Assembly: GCF_041080835.1 (NCBI RefSeq)
Contig: NZ_CP129683.1
Span: forward strand, 2,294,001 to 2,358,000
Length of the DNA stretch: 64,000 nucleotides
Direction of reading: 5' to 3'
From: Bifidobacterium sp. WK012_4_13
Lineage (GTDB): Bacteria; Actinomycetota; Actinomycetes; Actinomycetales; Bifidobacteriaceae
Every line of letters starts with the position of its first letter. The stretch's first letter is position 1. Shown piece after piece: positions 28,749 to 38,894 of this stretch. The position numbers and the translations under genes were made by a program. The notes below the pieces were generated by a model. The model was not told the DNA's origin. It did no database searches and worked only from the letters and a program-made list of their open reading frames with translations.

Positions 28749-29558
28749 GTGATAGAGCTGAAGACACCAGATGAGATCAAGGCCATGCGACCTGCTGGAA
28801 AGTTCGTGGGCGACATTCTCAAGAACCTGCGTGAGACAACGCACCCCGGAACGAATCTACTGGAAATCGACGATTATGTCCGTCGCCGCATCGAAGAGCG
28901 AAAGGGCGCCGTTTCATGCTACGTGGACTACGCACCGGACTTCGGCACCGGACCCTTTGCACATTACATCTGTGCGTCGGTCAACGATGCAGTTCTGCAC
29001 GGCGTCCCCTATGATTACACCCTGAAGAATGGAGATCTGCTCTCCCTCGATCTCGCAATCACGGTCGATGGCTGGGTCGGCGACTCGGCCATCAGCTTCG
29101 TCGTCGGTGAGCGCGAGGATCCCGAGGACCTGAGACTTATCAAGACCACCGTCGATGCCCTCAGGGCAGGCATCTCCCAGGCCGTGCCGGGGAACCGCCT
29201 GGGAGATGTGTCGGCAGCCATAGGCGATGTCGCCCATGAGCAGGGATATACCGTCAATCTTGAATTCGGCGGTCATGGCGTGGGACACATCATGCATGGC
29301 GATCCTCATGTCGCCAACGATGGCAAGGCCCACCACGGCTACAAGCTCCGTTTGGGACTGGTGATTGCCATCGAGCCTTGGTTCCTCAGGACAACCGATG
29401 AGATCGTTCAGGATCAGCGCGATGGATGGACGCTTCGTTCCGCGGATGGTTCGAGAGGCGCCCACACCGAGCACACGATCGCGATAACCGATGACGGCCC
29501 CATCATTCTCACCCGCCGTGACGAGGAAGATGCCGCAATACCGGACAATGCAAGGTGA
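28749..29558 (+). CDS. map: methionine aminopeptidase, type I
   Basis: A 269-residue enzyme removing N-terminal Met from nascent proteins. Metal ligands are visible in order: D in LLSLDLAITVDGWVGDSA (two Asp), H in GGHGVGHIMHGDP, E in VIAIEPWF and E in GAHTEHTI. GTG 28749 was chosen; MIELKTPDEIKAMRPAG is the usual family start. The last codons include the first unit of a 13-bp duplication that copies the TGA stop (29550-29574). A stem-loop follows at 29592. Confidence 0.95.
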   Translation: MIELKTPDEIKAMRPAGKFVGDILKNLRETTHPGTNLLEIDDYVRRRIEERKGAVSCYVDYAPDFGTGPFAHYICASVNDAVLHGVPYDYTLKNGDLLSLDLAITVDGWVGDSAISFVVGEREDPEDLRLIKTTVDALRAGISQAVPGNRLGDVSAAIGDVAHEQGYTVNLEFGGHGVGHIMHGDPHVANDGKAHHGYKLRLGLVIAIEPWFLRTTDEIVQDQRDGWTLRSADGSRGAHTEHTIAITDDGPIILTRRDEEDAAIPDNAR

Positions 29559-29591
29559 CGCCGCAAGGTGACAATGCCATCTGACGCCGCA

Positions 29592-29677
29592 GGCCTGATC
29601 CGGTCGGGAACCTGACGCCGCGGTCGATGCGTATGGCATTGCATGCGCGGCGTCGCAGCCCAGACCGGATTCAGGCC
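29592..29677 (+). terminator. two-tier stem-loop after map
   Basis: GGCCTGATCCGGTC at 29592-29605 pairs with GACCGGATTCAGGCC at 29663-29677 (one bulged base). Inside it, GACGCCGC at 29614-29621 pairs with GCGGCGTC at 29647-29654. This is the most prominent structure in the 310-base gap 29559-29868, where no gene was recognised. No T tract follows. Confidence 0.5.
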
Positions 29678-29868
29678 CGCCTCCGTGGCGGCTGCTCCCG
29701 CTGCGTTGCCAGGCATCGATATGAGACGACGGTTCGTAGATGTAACAATCTTTCTGGTAACATGTCGTCTTCAGTAGCGCACAGCTATGCGTAACGAAAC
29801 AAATCGCACAATATCACCCGCGACCGCATCGTTCGACGAGGATACGCACGAGAAGCTGGAGGCTCATC

Positions 29869-31158
29869 ATGACTATTGCCAATTTGGACGTTGATTCCGA
29901 TTCGTTCAAGCTTCCCGTTGTCAAGGCCACCTGTGGCCCCAACGGGATCGTCGTGTCCACCCTGAGAAACGACGGTTGGGTCACGCTCGATCCGGGCTTT
30001 CTCACCACCGCTCAGTGTGAGTCCAAGATCACCTTCATCGACGGCCAGCGATCGATTCTGCGCTATCGAGGATATCCGATCGAGCAGCTCTGCGACCAGT
30101 CGAACTTCCTTGAAGTGGCCTGGCTCCTCCAGAAGGGCTCCCTTCCATCTCGGTCCGAATATGATGGCTACCGTGAACGCGTGCTGAAGCATACCATGGT
30201 CGGTGAAGACTTCCGCACATTGCTGGGTTCCTTCCCAAGGAATGCCCACCCGATGAGTGTGCTGGCATCCTCTGTGAACGCCCTCGCGACGTTCTGTCCG
30301 GATACCTGCGATATCGACGACGATGAGCAGCTTGACGAGGCGGCGGCGATCATCATGGCCAAGGTGCGGACGATCGTCTCCCTGATCCATCGTCGCAGGC
30401 GCAACGAGGCCCTGCTCTATCCCGATGTCACGCGCGGATATGTCGATGACTTTCTTCGGATGAGCTTTTCGATACCGTATCAGCCCTTCGAGTCGGATCG
30501 CCTGATGGTCGAGGCTTTGGACAAGCTGCTCATCATCCACGCTGACCATGAGCAGAACTGCTCGACTTCCGTCGTACGCATAGCGGCGTCTGCGCATGCC
30601 AATCTCTATTCCGCAATCGCGGCTGGAATCAATGCGCTCTCAGGGCCTTTGCACGGCGGAGCGAACGAGGCCGTTCTGCGCCAGCTCGAGGTGATAAAGG
30701 ATTCGGGCATCGGCGTGCGCCGGTTCGTCGAGGATTCCAAAAGGGAGGGCCATCGCATATCAGGCCTTGGCCATCGCGTATACAAATCCTTCGATCCCAG
30801 AGCAAAGATAGCGAAGCAATGGCTCACGCGCATCATGAACGAGCGATCGTTCAATCCGCAGAGCGAGGATCGTGAGCTCTTCGACGTTGCCACCGAACTC
30901 GAGGACATAGCCCTGCACGACGATTACTTCATCTCAAGGCATCTCTATCCGAACGTCGACTTCTACACAGGCCTGCTGTACAAGGCGATAGGCTTCGATT
31001 CCGAAATGTTCACCACCCTGTTCGCACTCGGTCGAATTCCCGGTTGGATTGCCCAATACCGCGAACTGCTGAAGGATCCGATGACAAAGATCGGCAGGCC
31101 ACGCCAGGTCTATACCGGAGAGCCACAGCGCGACTACGTTCCGATTGAAGAGCGCTGA
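29869..31158 (+). CDS. gltA: citrate synthase
   Basis: A 429-residue enzyme condensing acetyl-CoA and oxaloacetate. Catalytic residues are visible in IIHADHEQNCSTSVVR (His), GPLHGGANEAVL (His) and KSFDPRAK (Asp). The type-II (NADH-sensitive, Gram-negative-like) N-terminal domain GWVTLDPGFLTTAQCESKITFIDG is present. In bifidobacteria, which lack a full TCA cycle, this enzyme supplies 2-oxoglutarate for glutamate synthesis. GGAGG precedes ATG 29869. The gene is monocistronic and convergent with dapD. Confidence 0.95.
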   Translation: MTIANLDVDSDSFKLPVVKATCGPNGIVVSTLRNDGWVTLDPGFLTTAQCESKITFIDGQRSILRYRGYPIEQLCDQSNFLEVAWLLQKGSLPSRSEYDGYRERVLKHTMVGEDFRTLLGSFPRNAHPMSVLASSVNALATFCPDTCDIDDDEQLDEAAAIIMAKVRTIVSLIHRRRRNEALLYPDVTRGYVDDFLRMSFSIPYQPFESDRLMVEALDKLLIIHADHEQNCSTSVVRIAASAHANLYSAIAAGINALSGPLHGGANEAVLRQLEVIKDSGIGVRRFVEDSKREGHRISGLGHRVYKSFDPRAKIAKQWLTRIMNERSFNPQSEDRELFDVATELEDIALHDDYFISRHLYPNVDFYTGLLYKAIGFDSEMFTTLFALGRIPGWIAQYRELLKDPMTKIGRPRQVYTGEPQRDYVPIEER

Positions 31159-31202
31159 CATCCACGTGGGCCCCAGAGGACTTCGGTTGCCGCGCGAAAC
31201 GT

Positions 31203-31250
31203 GAGTGAACGGTCTGAGTGAACGGTCTGAGTGAACGGTCTGAGTGAACG
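31203..31250 (+). repeat. 13-bp tandem repeats after gltA
   Basis: GAGTGAACGGTCT is repeated exactly at 31203, 31216 and 31229, with a 9-base partial copy at 31242. It starts 45 bases after the gltA stop and abuts a terminator hairpin. Confidence 0.92.
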
Positions 31251-31288
31251 TTGCCGATCGTCGCTGTCATGGCGGCAACGATCGGCAA
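31251..31288. terminator. hairpin between convergent gltA and dapD
   Basis: TTGCCGATCGTCGCTG at 31251-31266 pairs with CGGCAACGATCGGCAA ending at 31288, with one mismatch or wobble and a short loop. It is placed 11 bases from the dapD stop and can serve both strands. No long T tract. Confidence 0.65.
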
Positions 31289-31299
31289 TCCGTGGATGA

Positions 31300-32289
31300 T
31301 CAGGCGTTGGTATGCAGCTGAGCGTTCAATTCGATGCCCTTTGACCGGCTTCTTGCCTCAATCGCCCCACTCATTGAGTTGCGTATGAACAGAATGTGGT
31401 CCTTGCCACTCAGTTCCGCACCCTTGACGATATCAAGGGGTTCACCGGCAGCGATTCTTGCCTTGTCATAGATGGTGATCTTGGTTCCGGCCGTCACATA
31501 CAGACCCGCTTCGACCGCGCAATGATTCCCCAGCGAGATGCCAATGCCGGCGTTGGCGCCGAGCAGCGAGTGCTCGCCGATGCTGACTCGATGCTTGCCG
31601 CCGCCTGAGAGCGTTCCCATGATGGATGCGCCGCCCCCGATGTCAGAGCCATCGCCGACAACGACTCCCTGCGATATGCGTCCCTCGACCATGGAGGTTC
31701 CCAGGGTTCCGGCATTGTAGTTCACGAAGCCTTCGTGCATGACGGTCGTGCCTTCGCTCAGGTATGCGCCCAGACGTATGCGGTCGGCGTTGCCGATTCG
31801 CACGCCGGTGGGGACCACGTAATCGACCATGCGTGGGAATTTGTCGATAGAAAGCACATTGACATCAGCGACGGTTCCGAACCCATTGCGTGATGCGGCC
31901 TGGATGACGTCCATCTTTCGCTGTCCGTAGTCCTGCACCGCGAAGGGTCCGTAGTTCGTCCAGACGACATTCGTGAGTGCGGCAAAGATGCCGTCAAGAT
32001 TCAGGGTGTTCGGTTGTGCAAGGCGCATGCTCAGGAGATGAAGCCGCGCATAGGCGTCCGCCGCATCCTCGATCGGATCGTCGAGTCTGCTCACCGTGAA
32101 TACCGGGATTCTGCGAACGCCGCGGGCGTCGGCATCGTCATGGATGAGGTTGCCGAATTCATGATTCGGGCGTGCGGAGGGCTCCGGCACCTCGCCGAGC
32201 GCAAGCTTCGGATACCAGACGTCCAGTGTGTCGCCAGTGGCACTGATGCTCGCCAGACCCCAACCCCATGCAGTTCGACTTGATTCCAT
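31300..32289 (-). CDS. dapD: tetrahydrodipicolinate N-succinyltransferase
   Basis: A 329-residue left-handed beta-helix enzyme of lysine/diaminopimelate synthesis; it succinylates tetrahydrodipicolinate with succinyl-Co[16 protein letters not shown] at the N-terminus, the conserved [18 protein letters not shown] loop near 205 and the hexapeptide repeats [20 protein letters not shown] support the actinobacterial-type DapD. AGGAG precedes the start at 32289, chosen over an upstream ATG without a site. Convergent with gltA. Confidence 0.93.
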   Translation of the reverse strand: MESSRTAWGWGLASISATGDTLDVWYPKLALGEVPEPSARPNHEFGNLIHDDADARGVRRIPVFTVSRLDDPIEDAADAYARLHLLSMRLAQPNTLNLDGIFAALTNVVWTNYGPFAVQDYGQRKMDVIQAASRNGFGTVADVNVLSIDKFPRMVDYVVPTGVRIGNADRIRLGAYLSEGTTVMHEGFVNYNAGTLGTSMVEGRISQGVVVGDGSDIGGGASIMGTLSGGGKHRVSIGEHSLLGANAGIGISLGNHCAVEAGLYVTAGTKITIYDKARIAAGEPLDIVKGAELSGKDHILFIRNSMSGAIEARSRSKGIELNAQLHTNA

Positions 32290-32439
32290 AGTGCTCTCCT
32301 TATTGTCGTCATCGGCGATGCGCCTGATTTCGGGCGTAATGGCCATGACCCAAGAATAAGGCCCACCCAAGATAGCGGTGTTGTGCGGATTGCGTTGCCT
32401 GAAGATGCTCGGGCAAGCGTTTGTGTACCATGTGGTGAT

Positions 32440-32571
32440 ATGAGCAATGACCAAAGAGAGCGCAGAAATGCGCAGAACAGGCGGAGAATGGTTGCCCGCA
32501 TCGTCGTAGTAGTACTCGCGGTGGCAATGTTCGCCTCACTTGTCATTCCCGCAGTCATCTCGGGCCTTTGA
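32440..32571 (+). CDS. small single-pass membrane protein of unknown function
   Basis: A 43-residue protein: a basic N-terminus ([18 protein letters not shown]) and one hydrophobic segment from about residue 19 to 40 ([20 protein letters not shown]). Positive residues before the segment predict N-in topology. It lies between divergent dapD and prfB, 102 bases before prfB. A GTGGTG site is 4 bases before ATG, which is weak. The composition is unlike random frames here, which supports a real gene. Function unknown. Confidence 0.6.
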   Translation: MSNDQRERRNAQNRRRMVARIVVVVLAVAMFASLVIPAVISGL

Positions 32572-32673
32572 CCGATTTCTTCGGAACACGCATATTCATT
32601 CGTGAACGAAGCTGATGTGAAATCAGTGTAAGCAAAGGAAAGATCTCCGGTTCAGGCCGGTAGGGTGGTAAAG

Positions 32674-33807
32674 ATGGCAGAATTTGACGTTAACCAGACG
32701 ATAGAGCAGGCTCGCTCGACATACGAGTCGATTGCCAAGGCAATCGATCCAGAGTTGCTGAGGCACAAGATACAGGATTTGGAACAGCAGGCAAGTGCCC
32801 CGGGCCTTTGGGACGATCAGGATCATGCTCAGCAGGTGACCAGCGCGCTTTCAGTCGCACAGACTCAGCTGCGTCATATTCAATCCGCGAAGCAGCGTCT
32901 CGAGGACGTCGAGACCTTGCTGCAGATGGCTCAGGAGGAAGAGGACAGGGAAACGCTTGACGAGGCCCAGCACGATGCCGAGCAGCTTCAGAAAGACCTG
33001 TCTGACATGGCGATTCAGACGCTGCTCGATGGCGAATACGATGCGCGCGCCGCAGTGGTGACGATTCGCTCCGGGGCTGGCGGCGTCGACGCTGCCGACT
33101 GGGCGCAGATGCTGATGCGCATGTATCTGCGCTGGGCCGAGCGCCACGGCTTCAAGACGCAGATCATGGATACCTCGTACGCCGAGGAGGCTGGCATCAA
33201 GTCCGCCACATTCCAGGTAAATGCGGCGTATGCATATGGCCGCCTCTCGGTTGAGGGCGGTACGCATCGTCTGGTCCGCATCTCTCCCTTCGATAACCAA
33301 GGTCGTCGACAGACCAGCTTTGCAGCGGTTGAGGTCATACCTCTCGTTGAGGCGACCGATCACATCGATGTGCCAGATTCCGACATCCGCGTGGATACAT
33401 ACTGCTCGTCAGGCCCTGGAGGGCAGGGCGTGAACACGACCTATTCGGCAGTGCGCATAACCCATCTGCCTACGAACATCGTCGTCACGATGCAGGATGA
33501 ACGAAGCCAGATACAGAACCGTGCAGCCGCGATGGCTGTGCTGCAGTCACGTCTTCTGGTACTTCGCCACGAGGAAGAGGCCAGAAAGAAGAAGGAGCTT
33601 GCGGGAGACATCAAGGCAAGCTGGGGCGACCAGATGCGCTCATATGTCCTGCATCCCTATCAGATGGTGAAGGATCTTCGCACCGGCTACGAGACCTCGG
33701 ACACGCAGGGCGTCTTCGACGGCGACATCGACGCGTTCATTGACGCGGGCATCAGATGGAGACATCAGCAGCGCAGGGAAGCAGCAGAGGAAGAGAATGG
33801 GGAGTAG
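32674..33807 (+). CDS. prfB: peptide chain release factor 2
   Basis: A 377-residue class-I release factor for UGA and UAA. The specificity tripeptide is SPF at 204-206 in [19 protein letters not shown] is at 249-251. The frame is continuous, with no in-frame UGA and no programmed +1 frameshift near codon 25 as in E. coli. ATG 32674 follows AGGGTGG; an in-frame GTG at 32665 overlaps that site. The TAG stop overlaps the ribosome site of ftsE. Confidence 0.96.
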   Translation: MAEFDVNQTIEQARSTYESIAKAIDPELLRHKIQDLEQQASAPGLWDDQDHAQQVTSALSVAQTQLRHIQSAKQRLEDVETLLQMAQEEEDRETLDEAQHDAEQLQKDLSDMAIQTLLDGEYDARAAVVTIRSGAGGVDAADWAQMLMRMYLRWAERHGFKTQIMDTSYAEEAGIKSATFQVNAAYAYGRLSVEGGTHRLVRISPFDNQGRRQTSFAAVEVIPLVEATDHIDVPDSDIRVDTYCSSGPGGQGVNTTYSAVRITHLPTNIVVTMQDERSQIQNRAAAMAVLQSRLLVLRHEEEARKKKELAGDIKASWGDQMRSYVLHPYQMVKDLRTGYETSDTQGVFDGDIDAFIDAGIRWRHQQRREAAEEENGE

Positions 33808-33813
33808 ATTCTT

Positions 33814-35526
33814 ATGGCGCTTATTTCAATGAAGCATGTGACCAAGATATATCCGAAGGGCACGCGCCCTGCTTTGGACGACGTGGATCTTGAGATTGAG
33901 CGTGGCAACTTCGTCTTTCTGGTGGGGGCCTCCGGTTCTGGAAAGTCGACGCTCCTGAGCCTTCTGCTCCATGAGGAGCTTGCGACGGACGGAGAAATCA
34001 GAGTCGCGGGCAATGATCTGCGAAGACTCAGCAACCGGAGAGTCCCGCAGTATCGCAGATCCCTGGGATTCGTCTTTCAGGACTATAAGCTGCTCACCAA
34101 CAAGACCGTCTGGCAGAACGTCGCATTTGCCCTTGAAGTGATAGGGACGAGAAGATCCACCATTCGTTCGCTCGTGCCACAGGTGCTCAAGACGGTGGGA
34201 CTGACAGGCAAGGAAAGCAACTTTCCGCACGAGCTTTCCGGCGGTGAGGCGCAGCGTGTCGCCATAGCCCGCGCCTATGTGAACCATCCGCAGATCCTGC
34301 TTGCCGACGAACCGACCGGAAACCTCGATCCCACAACGTCCCTTGGCATCATGGAGGTCCTCGATGCCATCAACCGAACCGGCACGACGGTCGTCATGGC
34401 AACTCATAACGAGGAGATAGTGAACTCGATGCGCAAGCGCGTCGTTGAGCTGCACTCCGGCAAGATCGTCCGTGATGAGCGCAACGGTTCATATGATTCA
34501 GCGAAGTTCTTCCCAGATGCGGACGTTGCCGCCAAGGCGCATCAGGCCCTGAAGAGCGGAGCTGCGGGCGATGTCGCAGAAGCTGCGGCTCAGCATGCGG
34601 CTCAGACTGACTCTGGGACCTCGGCTCAGGCCGCGGCTCTGAAGCCTGCGTCCGACTCGCATGCGCTCCCATCGTCCCAGTCCGCCCATTCGCATGCATC
34701 CGATGACAAGCATCTGAACAAGTTCAGATCGAATGTCATCGATGCGGAGCCAGTCAGGGATTCAGAAAGCGAAAGAGACCAGGACGGCAGTCATGGCTCC
34801 GATGCCCGAAGCCGGGCACGGAAGGCGGTCGATGCAGAAGGCACGGCGCAGCCGCTCGGTCATAAGGATGATGTTTCACCGAAGTCTACCGTTGGAAGTG
34901 AGCGTCCAGATTCCGCACGGACCGAGGCTCCGCAGCCCGGAAGAGTGAAGAGCGAAGTGGCAAAGAGTCCACGTTCGAAGGAATCGATCGGGTCTGTCGG
35001 CGATGGCAAGTCTGCGGCGGACGGTCGCACTTCAGCGGATCGATATGCCGAATCCGGGGGAGCGCCGAGAGCGAATGAAGGACATGGCTCCGCGGGTCAC
35101 AGCACGAATGAAACCACGGCTGGTTCCAGGGTGGGTTCTACGGCTGGTTCTACGGCTGGCACCAAGAATGACACGGTTAATGACACCGTGAATGACATTG
35201 TGAATAGCACCGCGGAAGGCTCCGCAGATGAGCCCAACGAGGGCATCGCCAGACTCGCGCAATCCGTTCATTCTGGCAAAAAGGGACGTTACGGCAAGGC
35301 CTTCGAACCTGTTGAGAACACATTGACCTGGGGGAAGGGCATCACCGCCGACGATGTCAAGGCAGCGGCGCAGCGTCCGCCCACACCGCCATCGGTGGCA
35401 CAGCGGAAGAAGCCATCGACGGCAGGGACGAAGGCAGACAAGTCCAAGTCAGCAAGACAGTCACCGTCGTCGAAGGAAACATCCACACAGCCACCTGCAG
35501 AGGGTCATGAGGAGGCCAAGCAATGA
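33814..35526 (+). CDS. ftsE: cell division ATP-binding protein FtsE with a long disordered C-terminal tail
   Basis: A 570-residue protein, whereas FtsE is normally about 230. Residues 1-229 form a complete ABC ATPase: GASGSGKST (about 39-47), [14 protein letters not shown] and [12 protein letters not shown]. The remaining roughly 340 residues are hydrophilic and low in complexity (Ser, Ala, Gly, Asp, Lys), with internal repeats [10 protein letters not shown] and [14 protein letters not shown] short ordered-looking block, [20 protein letters not shown], lies near residue 490. With FtsX it would act at the division site to control a cell-wall hydrolase. It is likely that extended tails occur in other bifidobacterial FtsE proteins; this one looks long. 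GGGGAG precedes ATG 33814. Confidence 0.93.
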   Translation: MALISMKHVTKIYPKGTRPALDDVDLEIERGNFVFLVGASGSGKSTLLSLLLHEELATDGEIRVAGNDLRRLSNRRVPQYRRSLGFVFQDYKLLTNKTVWQNVAFALEVIGTRRSTIRSLVPQVLKTVGLTGKESNFPHELSGGEAQRVAIARAYVNHPQILLADEPTGNLDPTTSLGIMEVLDAINRTGTTVVMATHNEEIVNSMRKRVVELHSGKIVRDERNGSYDSAKFFPDADVAAKAHQALKSGAAGDVAEAAAQHAAQTDSGTSAQAAALKPASDSHALPSSQSAHSHASDDKHLNKFRSNVIDAEPVRDSESERDQDGSHGSDARSRARKAVDAEGTAQPLGHKDDVSPKSTVGSERPDSARTEAPQPGRVKSEVAKSPRSKESIGSVGDGKSAADGRTSADRYAESGGAPRANEGHGSAGHSTNETTAGSRVGSTAGSTAGTKNDTVNDTVNDIVNSTAEGSADEPNEGIARLAQSVHSGKKGRYGKAFEPVENTLTWGKGITADDVKAAAQRPPTPPSVAQRKKPSTAGTKADKSKSARQSPSSKETSTQPPAEGHEEAKQ

Positions 35527-36446
35527 GATTGCGTTTCATTCTTTCCGAGACCTGGACAAGTCTCAAGAGAAACGGTTCCATGATTCTGTCGGTCACGCTG
35601 GTGACTTTCATATCGTTCCTCTTCATCGGTGCGGCCGTCCTGATGCAGGCCCAGATAACGAAGGCGAAGGGCGACTGGTACGACAAGGTGGAAGTCGTCG
35701 TCTGGCTCTGCCCGGACGGTACCAGTCAGGCCGCATCCTGCGCTTCCGGGAAGTCTCCGACTCAGGATGAGATCGTGAAGATCGAAGACACCATCAACGA
35801 TGAGCTTTCGAACGATGTCGCCAAGATCACGTATGTGAGCAAGCAGCAGTTCTACAAGGACACCTTCCTCAAGCAATATCCCAATGGCGTCTACCAGGGG
35901 AGAACCCTGACGGCTGCCGATATGCAGGATTCATTACGCCTGAAGCTTACCGACCCGCAGAAATATCAGGAAGTTTCGGAAGTGCTGACGGGCAGGACGG
36001 GAATCGAGCAGGTCGAGGACCAGCGACAGATCTTCGATCCTGTCTTCAATGCGCTGAACAAGGCCACCGAAGTGACGGTCGTGCTGGCAGGGGTCATGGT
36101 GATCGTGGCGATCATGCTGACTGGAACGACGATTCGCATGTCTGCGGCATCGAGACGGAACGAGACCGAGATCATGAGATATGTGGGGGCTTCGAACTGG
36201 ACCATTCGACTGCCGTTCATCCTCGAAGGGTCGGTTGCATCGATCATCGGATCGCTTCTCGCTGTCGGTACGCTCAGCCTTGTCGTTGACACCTTCATCA
36301 CGAACTGGCTTGCCAAATCGATAACCTGGATGCCCTTCATCGGGCAGGGCAATGTGCTCGTCACCGCCCCGGTCCTGATAGTCGGAGCGATAGTCCTGTC
36401 CGCGCTGGCATCCGCCGTGTCGCTACGACGATATCTCAGGGCATAG
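35523..36446 (+). CDS. ftsX: cell division permease-like protein FtsX
   Basis: A 307-residue membrane protein starting [20 protein letters not shown], typical of FtsX. One N-terminal hydrophobic segment (about 20-45), an extracellular loop (about 46-180, with two Cys: WLCPD and ASCASG) and three C-terminal segments (about 185-300) give the four-helix FtsX topology. [21 protein letters not shown] is the conserved cytoplasmic motif. It overlaps ftsE by 4 bases (ATGA), so the two are made together. The loop Cys pair might form a disulfide; this is inference. Confidence 0.95.
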   Translation: MRLRFILSETWTSLKRNGSMILSVTLVTFISFLFIGAAVLMQAQITKAKGDWYDKVEVVVWLCPDGTSQAASCASGKSPTQDEIVKIEDTINDELSNDVAKITYVSKQQFYKDTFLKQYPNGVYQGRTLTAADMQDSLRLKLTDPQKYQEVSEVLTGRTGIEQVEDQRQIFDPVFNALNKATEVTVVLAGVMVIVAIMLTGTTIRMSAASRRNETEIMRYVGASNWTIRLPFILEGSVASIIGSLLAVGTLSLVVDTFITNWLAKSITWMPFIGQGNVLVTAPVLIVGAIVLSALASAVSLRRYLRA

Positions 36447-36563
36447 CAGCGCATCCTGGCATGTCAAATTTTACTCATTGTTCGTAATTCATATTCGAAG
36501 ACCTGCATTTTTTAGGTTTACACGCTACAATGTCTCACACGAAGTAGTGGAAAGGTTGAGGTA

Positions 36564-38024
36564 ATGGGGTCAACGCGAAGAAACCGCGCTTTTCTATGCG
36601 CTGCAATGAGTTTTGCCATGTTCATGACCATCGGTGCGGCAAGTGCGGGCACCGTGGTCACCAATGCCGAGGCGGTTCCTAGCTATTCTCAATACCAGCA
36701 GGCTGTCACCACCAGCAATCAGCTGAAATCTCAGCTTGCGGGCGTGAGCACGGAATTGCAGAACAAGATTCTGGAATTGAATGACCTGACTTCCAATCAG
36801 ATTCCTGCTGCCCAGACCGCGGCCAATACGGCGCAGGACACCGCCCAGCAGGCCAAGGACCAGGCGACCGCAGCTCAGGAGAGACTGAACGCGGCAAAGG
36901 CGGACAAGACCGATCTGGAAAAGAAGATCGCCCAGACCGGTGAAAGCTACGATGATGCGAAGGAGGCCGTGGCACAGCTGGCCCGCGACAGCTTCCACGG
37001 TTCAAACACGTCTCAGGTCATGGATGTGGTGACGAATTCCAAGACGACGCAGCAGTTCGTCGATTCCATGCAGGCCAACGTCGCCGTCACCAGAACGGAA
37101 GGTCAGGCTGCCGATTCGGCTGCGACAACGCTGAACACCTCGATGAACCGCAAGCAACGCCTTGAATCCATCGAGCAGGAGATCGCCACGCTCAAGACGC
37201 AGGCCGATCAGCAGTCGGCAACGGCACAGAAGGCGGTGTCCGAGGCACAGGCCAAGCAGGCCGCACTGCAGAAGCTTCGTGACGAAGGCACAACGCAGCG
37301 CGCCAGCCTCGAATCGCAGAAGAGCGAGCTGACGACCGCCGCTGCAAAGCAGGCTGCCGACATCGTTACGATAAAGTCGCAGATCGATTCCTATAACCAG
37401 CAGGTCGCTGCCGCCGCAGCACAGGCGTCGGCAAGTTCCGGCGGCGCACAGCAGGTGTCCTCCTCGAGTTCCTCAAGTTCCGGCAGTTCGTCCAGCTCCA
37501 GCGCGTCCTCGGGATCGTCGGGATCCAGTTCAAGCTCGTCTTCCAGTTCGAGTTCGAGCTCAAGTTCGGCAGCCTCATCAGGCGCAAGCGGCATGAGCTA
37601 TTCGGTTCCAGGAAGCTGCGGTTCGACGGCGACATATTGCTATGGGCACAGCACTGGCAGGACAAGCGTCGGATCGGGAGCATACCCCACGAAGCAATGC
37701 ACGCTGTGGGCCTATCTGCGACGCACGCAGCTTGGGCTTCCCGTGGGCTCATACATGGGCAACGGTGGTGCGTGGGCAAGCACTGCGCGGAGCTTGGGAT
37801 ACCTGGTCAATAACACGCCTCACGTCGGCGCCATCATGGTGGTCGCGCCCGGACAGCGAGTGACGACATGGACCGCAAACGCTGCATACGGACATGTCGC
37901 GATCGTCGAGAGAGTCAACACGGATGGTACGATTCTGATTTCCGAGGGTGGAACCGGCTTCGCATCGTTCCCGACGACAGAAATCGTGTCCAGCCCAAGT
38001 CGGTTCCAATACATTCAATACTGA
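36564..38024 (+). CDS. secreted coiled-coil CHAP-domain peptidoglycan hydrolase (probable FtsEX effector)
   Basis: A 486-residue exported protein. A signal peptide spans about residues 1-28 (positive RRNR then MSFAMFMTIGAASA). Residues 35-290 are a long Ala/Gln/Lys-rich coiled coil, then a linker of about 50 residues that is almost only Ser and Gly (roughly 296-345). A C-terminal CHAP domain (about 350-486) has the catalytic C379 in KQCTLWAYLRR and H444 in YGHVAIVERV. The layout coiled coil-linker-CHAP directly after ftsEX matches PcsB-type hydrolases activated by FtsEX. It would cut peptidoglycan cross-bridges or amide bonds at the septum. A TACAAT box lies at about 36525, so it may also have its own promoter. 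Confidence 0.9.
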   Translation: MGSTRRNRAFLCAAMSFAMFMTIGAASAGTVVTNAEAVPSYSQYQQAVTTSNQLKSQLAGVSTELQNKILELNDLTSNQIPAAQTAANTAQDTAQQAKDQATAAQERLNAAKADKTDLEKKIAQTGESYDDAKEAVAQLARDSFHGSNTSQVMDVVTNSKTTQQFVDSMQANVAVTRTEGQAADSAATTLNTSMNRKQRLESIEQEIATLKTQADQQSATAQKAVSEAQAKQAALQKLRDEGTTQRASLESQKSELTTAAAKQAADIVTIKSQIDSYNQQVAAAAAQASASSGGAQQVSSSSSSSSGSSSSSSASSGSSGSSSSSSSSSSSSSSSAASSGASGMSYSVPGSCGSTATYCYGHSTGRTSVGSGAYPTKQCTLWAYLRRTQLGLPVGSYMGNGGAWASTARSLGYLVNNTPHVGAIMVVAPGQRVTTWTANAAYGHVAIVERVNTDGTILISEGGTGFASFPTTEIVSSPSRFQYIQY

Positions 38025-38078
38025 GATCGTTTCAGACATGGGCTGAGACGTGACGAGACGTTTGTGAAGAAAGGCATC

Positions 38079-38555
38079 ATGTCAAAAGAAGAGGGGATCT
38101 CCACGGTCGCCACGAACCGTCGTGCGCGTCATGATTACGAAATCGAGGACCATCTCGAGGCTGGGCTCGCGCTGACCGGCACTGAGGTCAAGTCATTGCG
38201 TGAGGGGCGGGCGTCCTTGGCCGAATCCTTCGTGAGCATCGATCGACATGGCGAGATGTGGCTTGAAAACGCGAACATTCCGGAATATCTCAATGGCACA
38301 TGGAACAACCATGCGCCCAAGCGCAAGCGCAAGCTGCTGCTTCATTCCAGAGAGATCGCCAGGCTGTCACGGCAGACGGAGGCCAAGGGGTATACGATCA
38401 TCCCACTGAGCTTGTATTTCAAGGATGGCCGGGTCAAGGCGGAGATCGCACTTGCGCGGGGAAAGCGTGAATACGACAAGCGCCAGAGTCTTCGTGAGGC
38501 TCAGGACAAGCGAGATGCACAGCGAATGATGCGCTATAGAAATCAACGGGGCTGA
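38079..38555 (+). CDS. smpB: SsrA-binding protein SmpB
   Basis: A 158-residue tmRNA partner needed for trans-translation. TNRRARHDYEIEDHLEAGLALTGTEVKSLREG, split over residues 13-45, and the C-terminal GKREYDKRQSLREAQDKRDAQR tail are diagnostic. ATG 38079 follows AAAGG; an in-frame GTG at 38064 is an alternative. The order ftsE-ftsX-smpB is usual in actinobacteria. The ssrA gene for tmRNA was not found immediately downstream. Confidence 0.96.
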   Translation: MSKEEGISTVATNRRARHDYEIEDHLEAGLALTGTEVKSLREGRASLAESFVSIDRHGEMWLENANIPEYLNGTWNNHAPKRKRKLLLHSREIARLSRQTEAKGYTIIPLSLYFKDGRVKAEIALARGKREYDKRQSLREAQDKRDAQRMMRYRNQRG

Positions 38556-38894
38556 TTCTGCCCTGTCGTGGGGATCATGTCGCCGTGCCCATGTGTGGGC
38601 GGGAGCGCAGCATATTGTCGGGTCTTGCTGGGTCTTGTCGGGTGCCGGATGGCCGATTTCATCGGTCTGTTATTTCATTGCCCCGTCATTTCATCGGGAT
38701 GTCATTTCGTTGCCCCGTCATCGATGCAGCGACCGACGATCGCTGGGAATTTCCAGATGTGCATGGCCATTCATGAATCGATGATGAATAATGCTTAATG
38801 GCATGTTTGTAACCAGATTGTTTCATTTGACCATGCTTTGAGGCTGTATGGTTATGCGTACCATAACTTTGGTCTCATCTGGGGGGAGAGGGCA
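38556..38894 (+). repeat. non-coding stretch with two short duplications
   Basis: This gap holds no convincing gene. A 10-bp period (GGTCTTGCTG, GGTCTTGTCG, GGTGCCGGAT) runs from 38621 to 38650. A 32-bp imperfect duplication starts at 38668 and 38700 (shared TTGCCCCGTCAT). The last bases carry GGGGGGAGAGGG, a strong ribosome site for the next gene's TTG start. Confidence 0.7.

Noticed and set aside
28524-28844. N-terminal extension of the M13 peptidase to 28844
   Set aside because: The extra 107 codons have no family similarity, overlap map on the other strand and cross the GCATATGC repeat.
32674-33807. Programmed +1 frameshift in prfB
   Set aside because: The reading frame is continuous and has no in-frame UGA near codon 25.
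38556-38894. tmRNA (ssrA) next to smpB
   Set aside because: No tRNA-Ala-like ends or tag reading frame were recognised; the stretch contains only short repeats.
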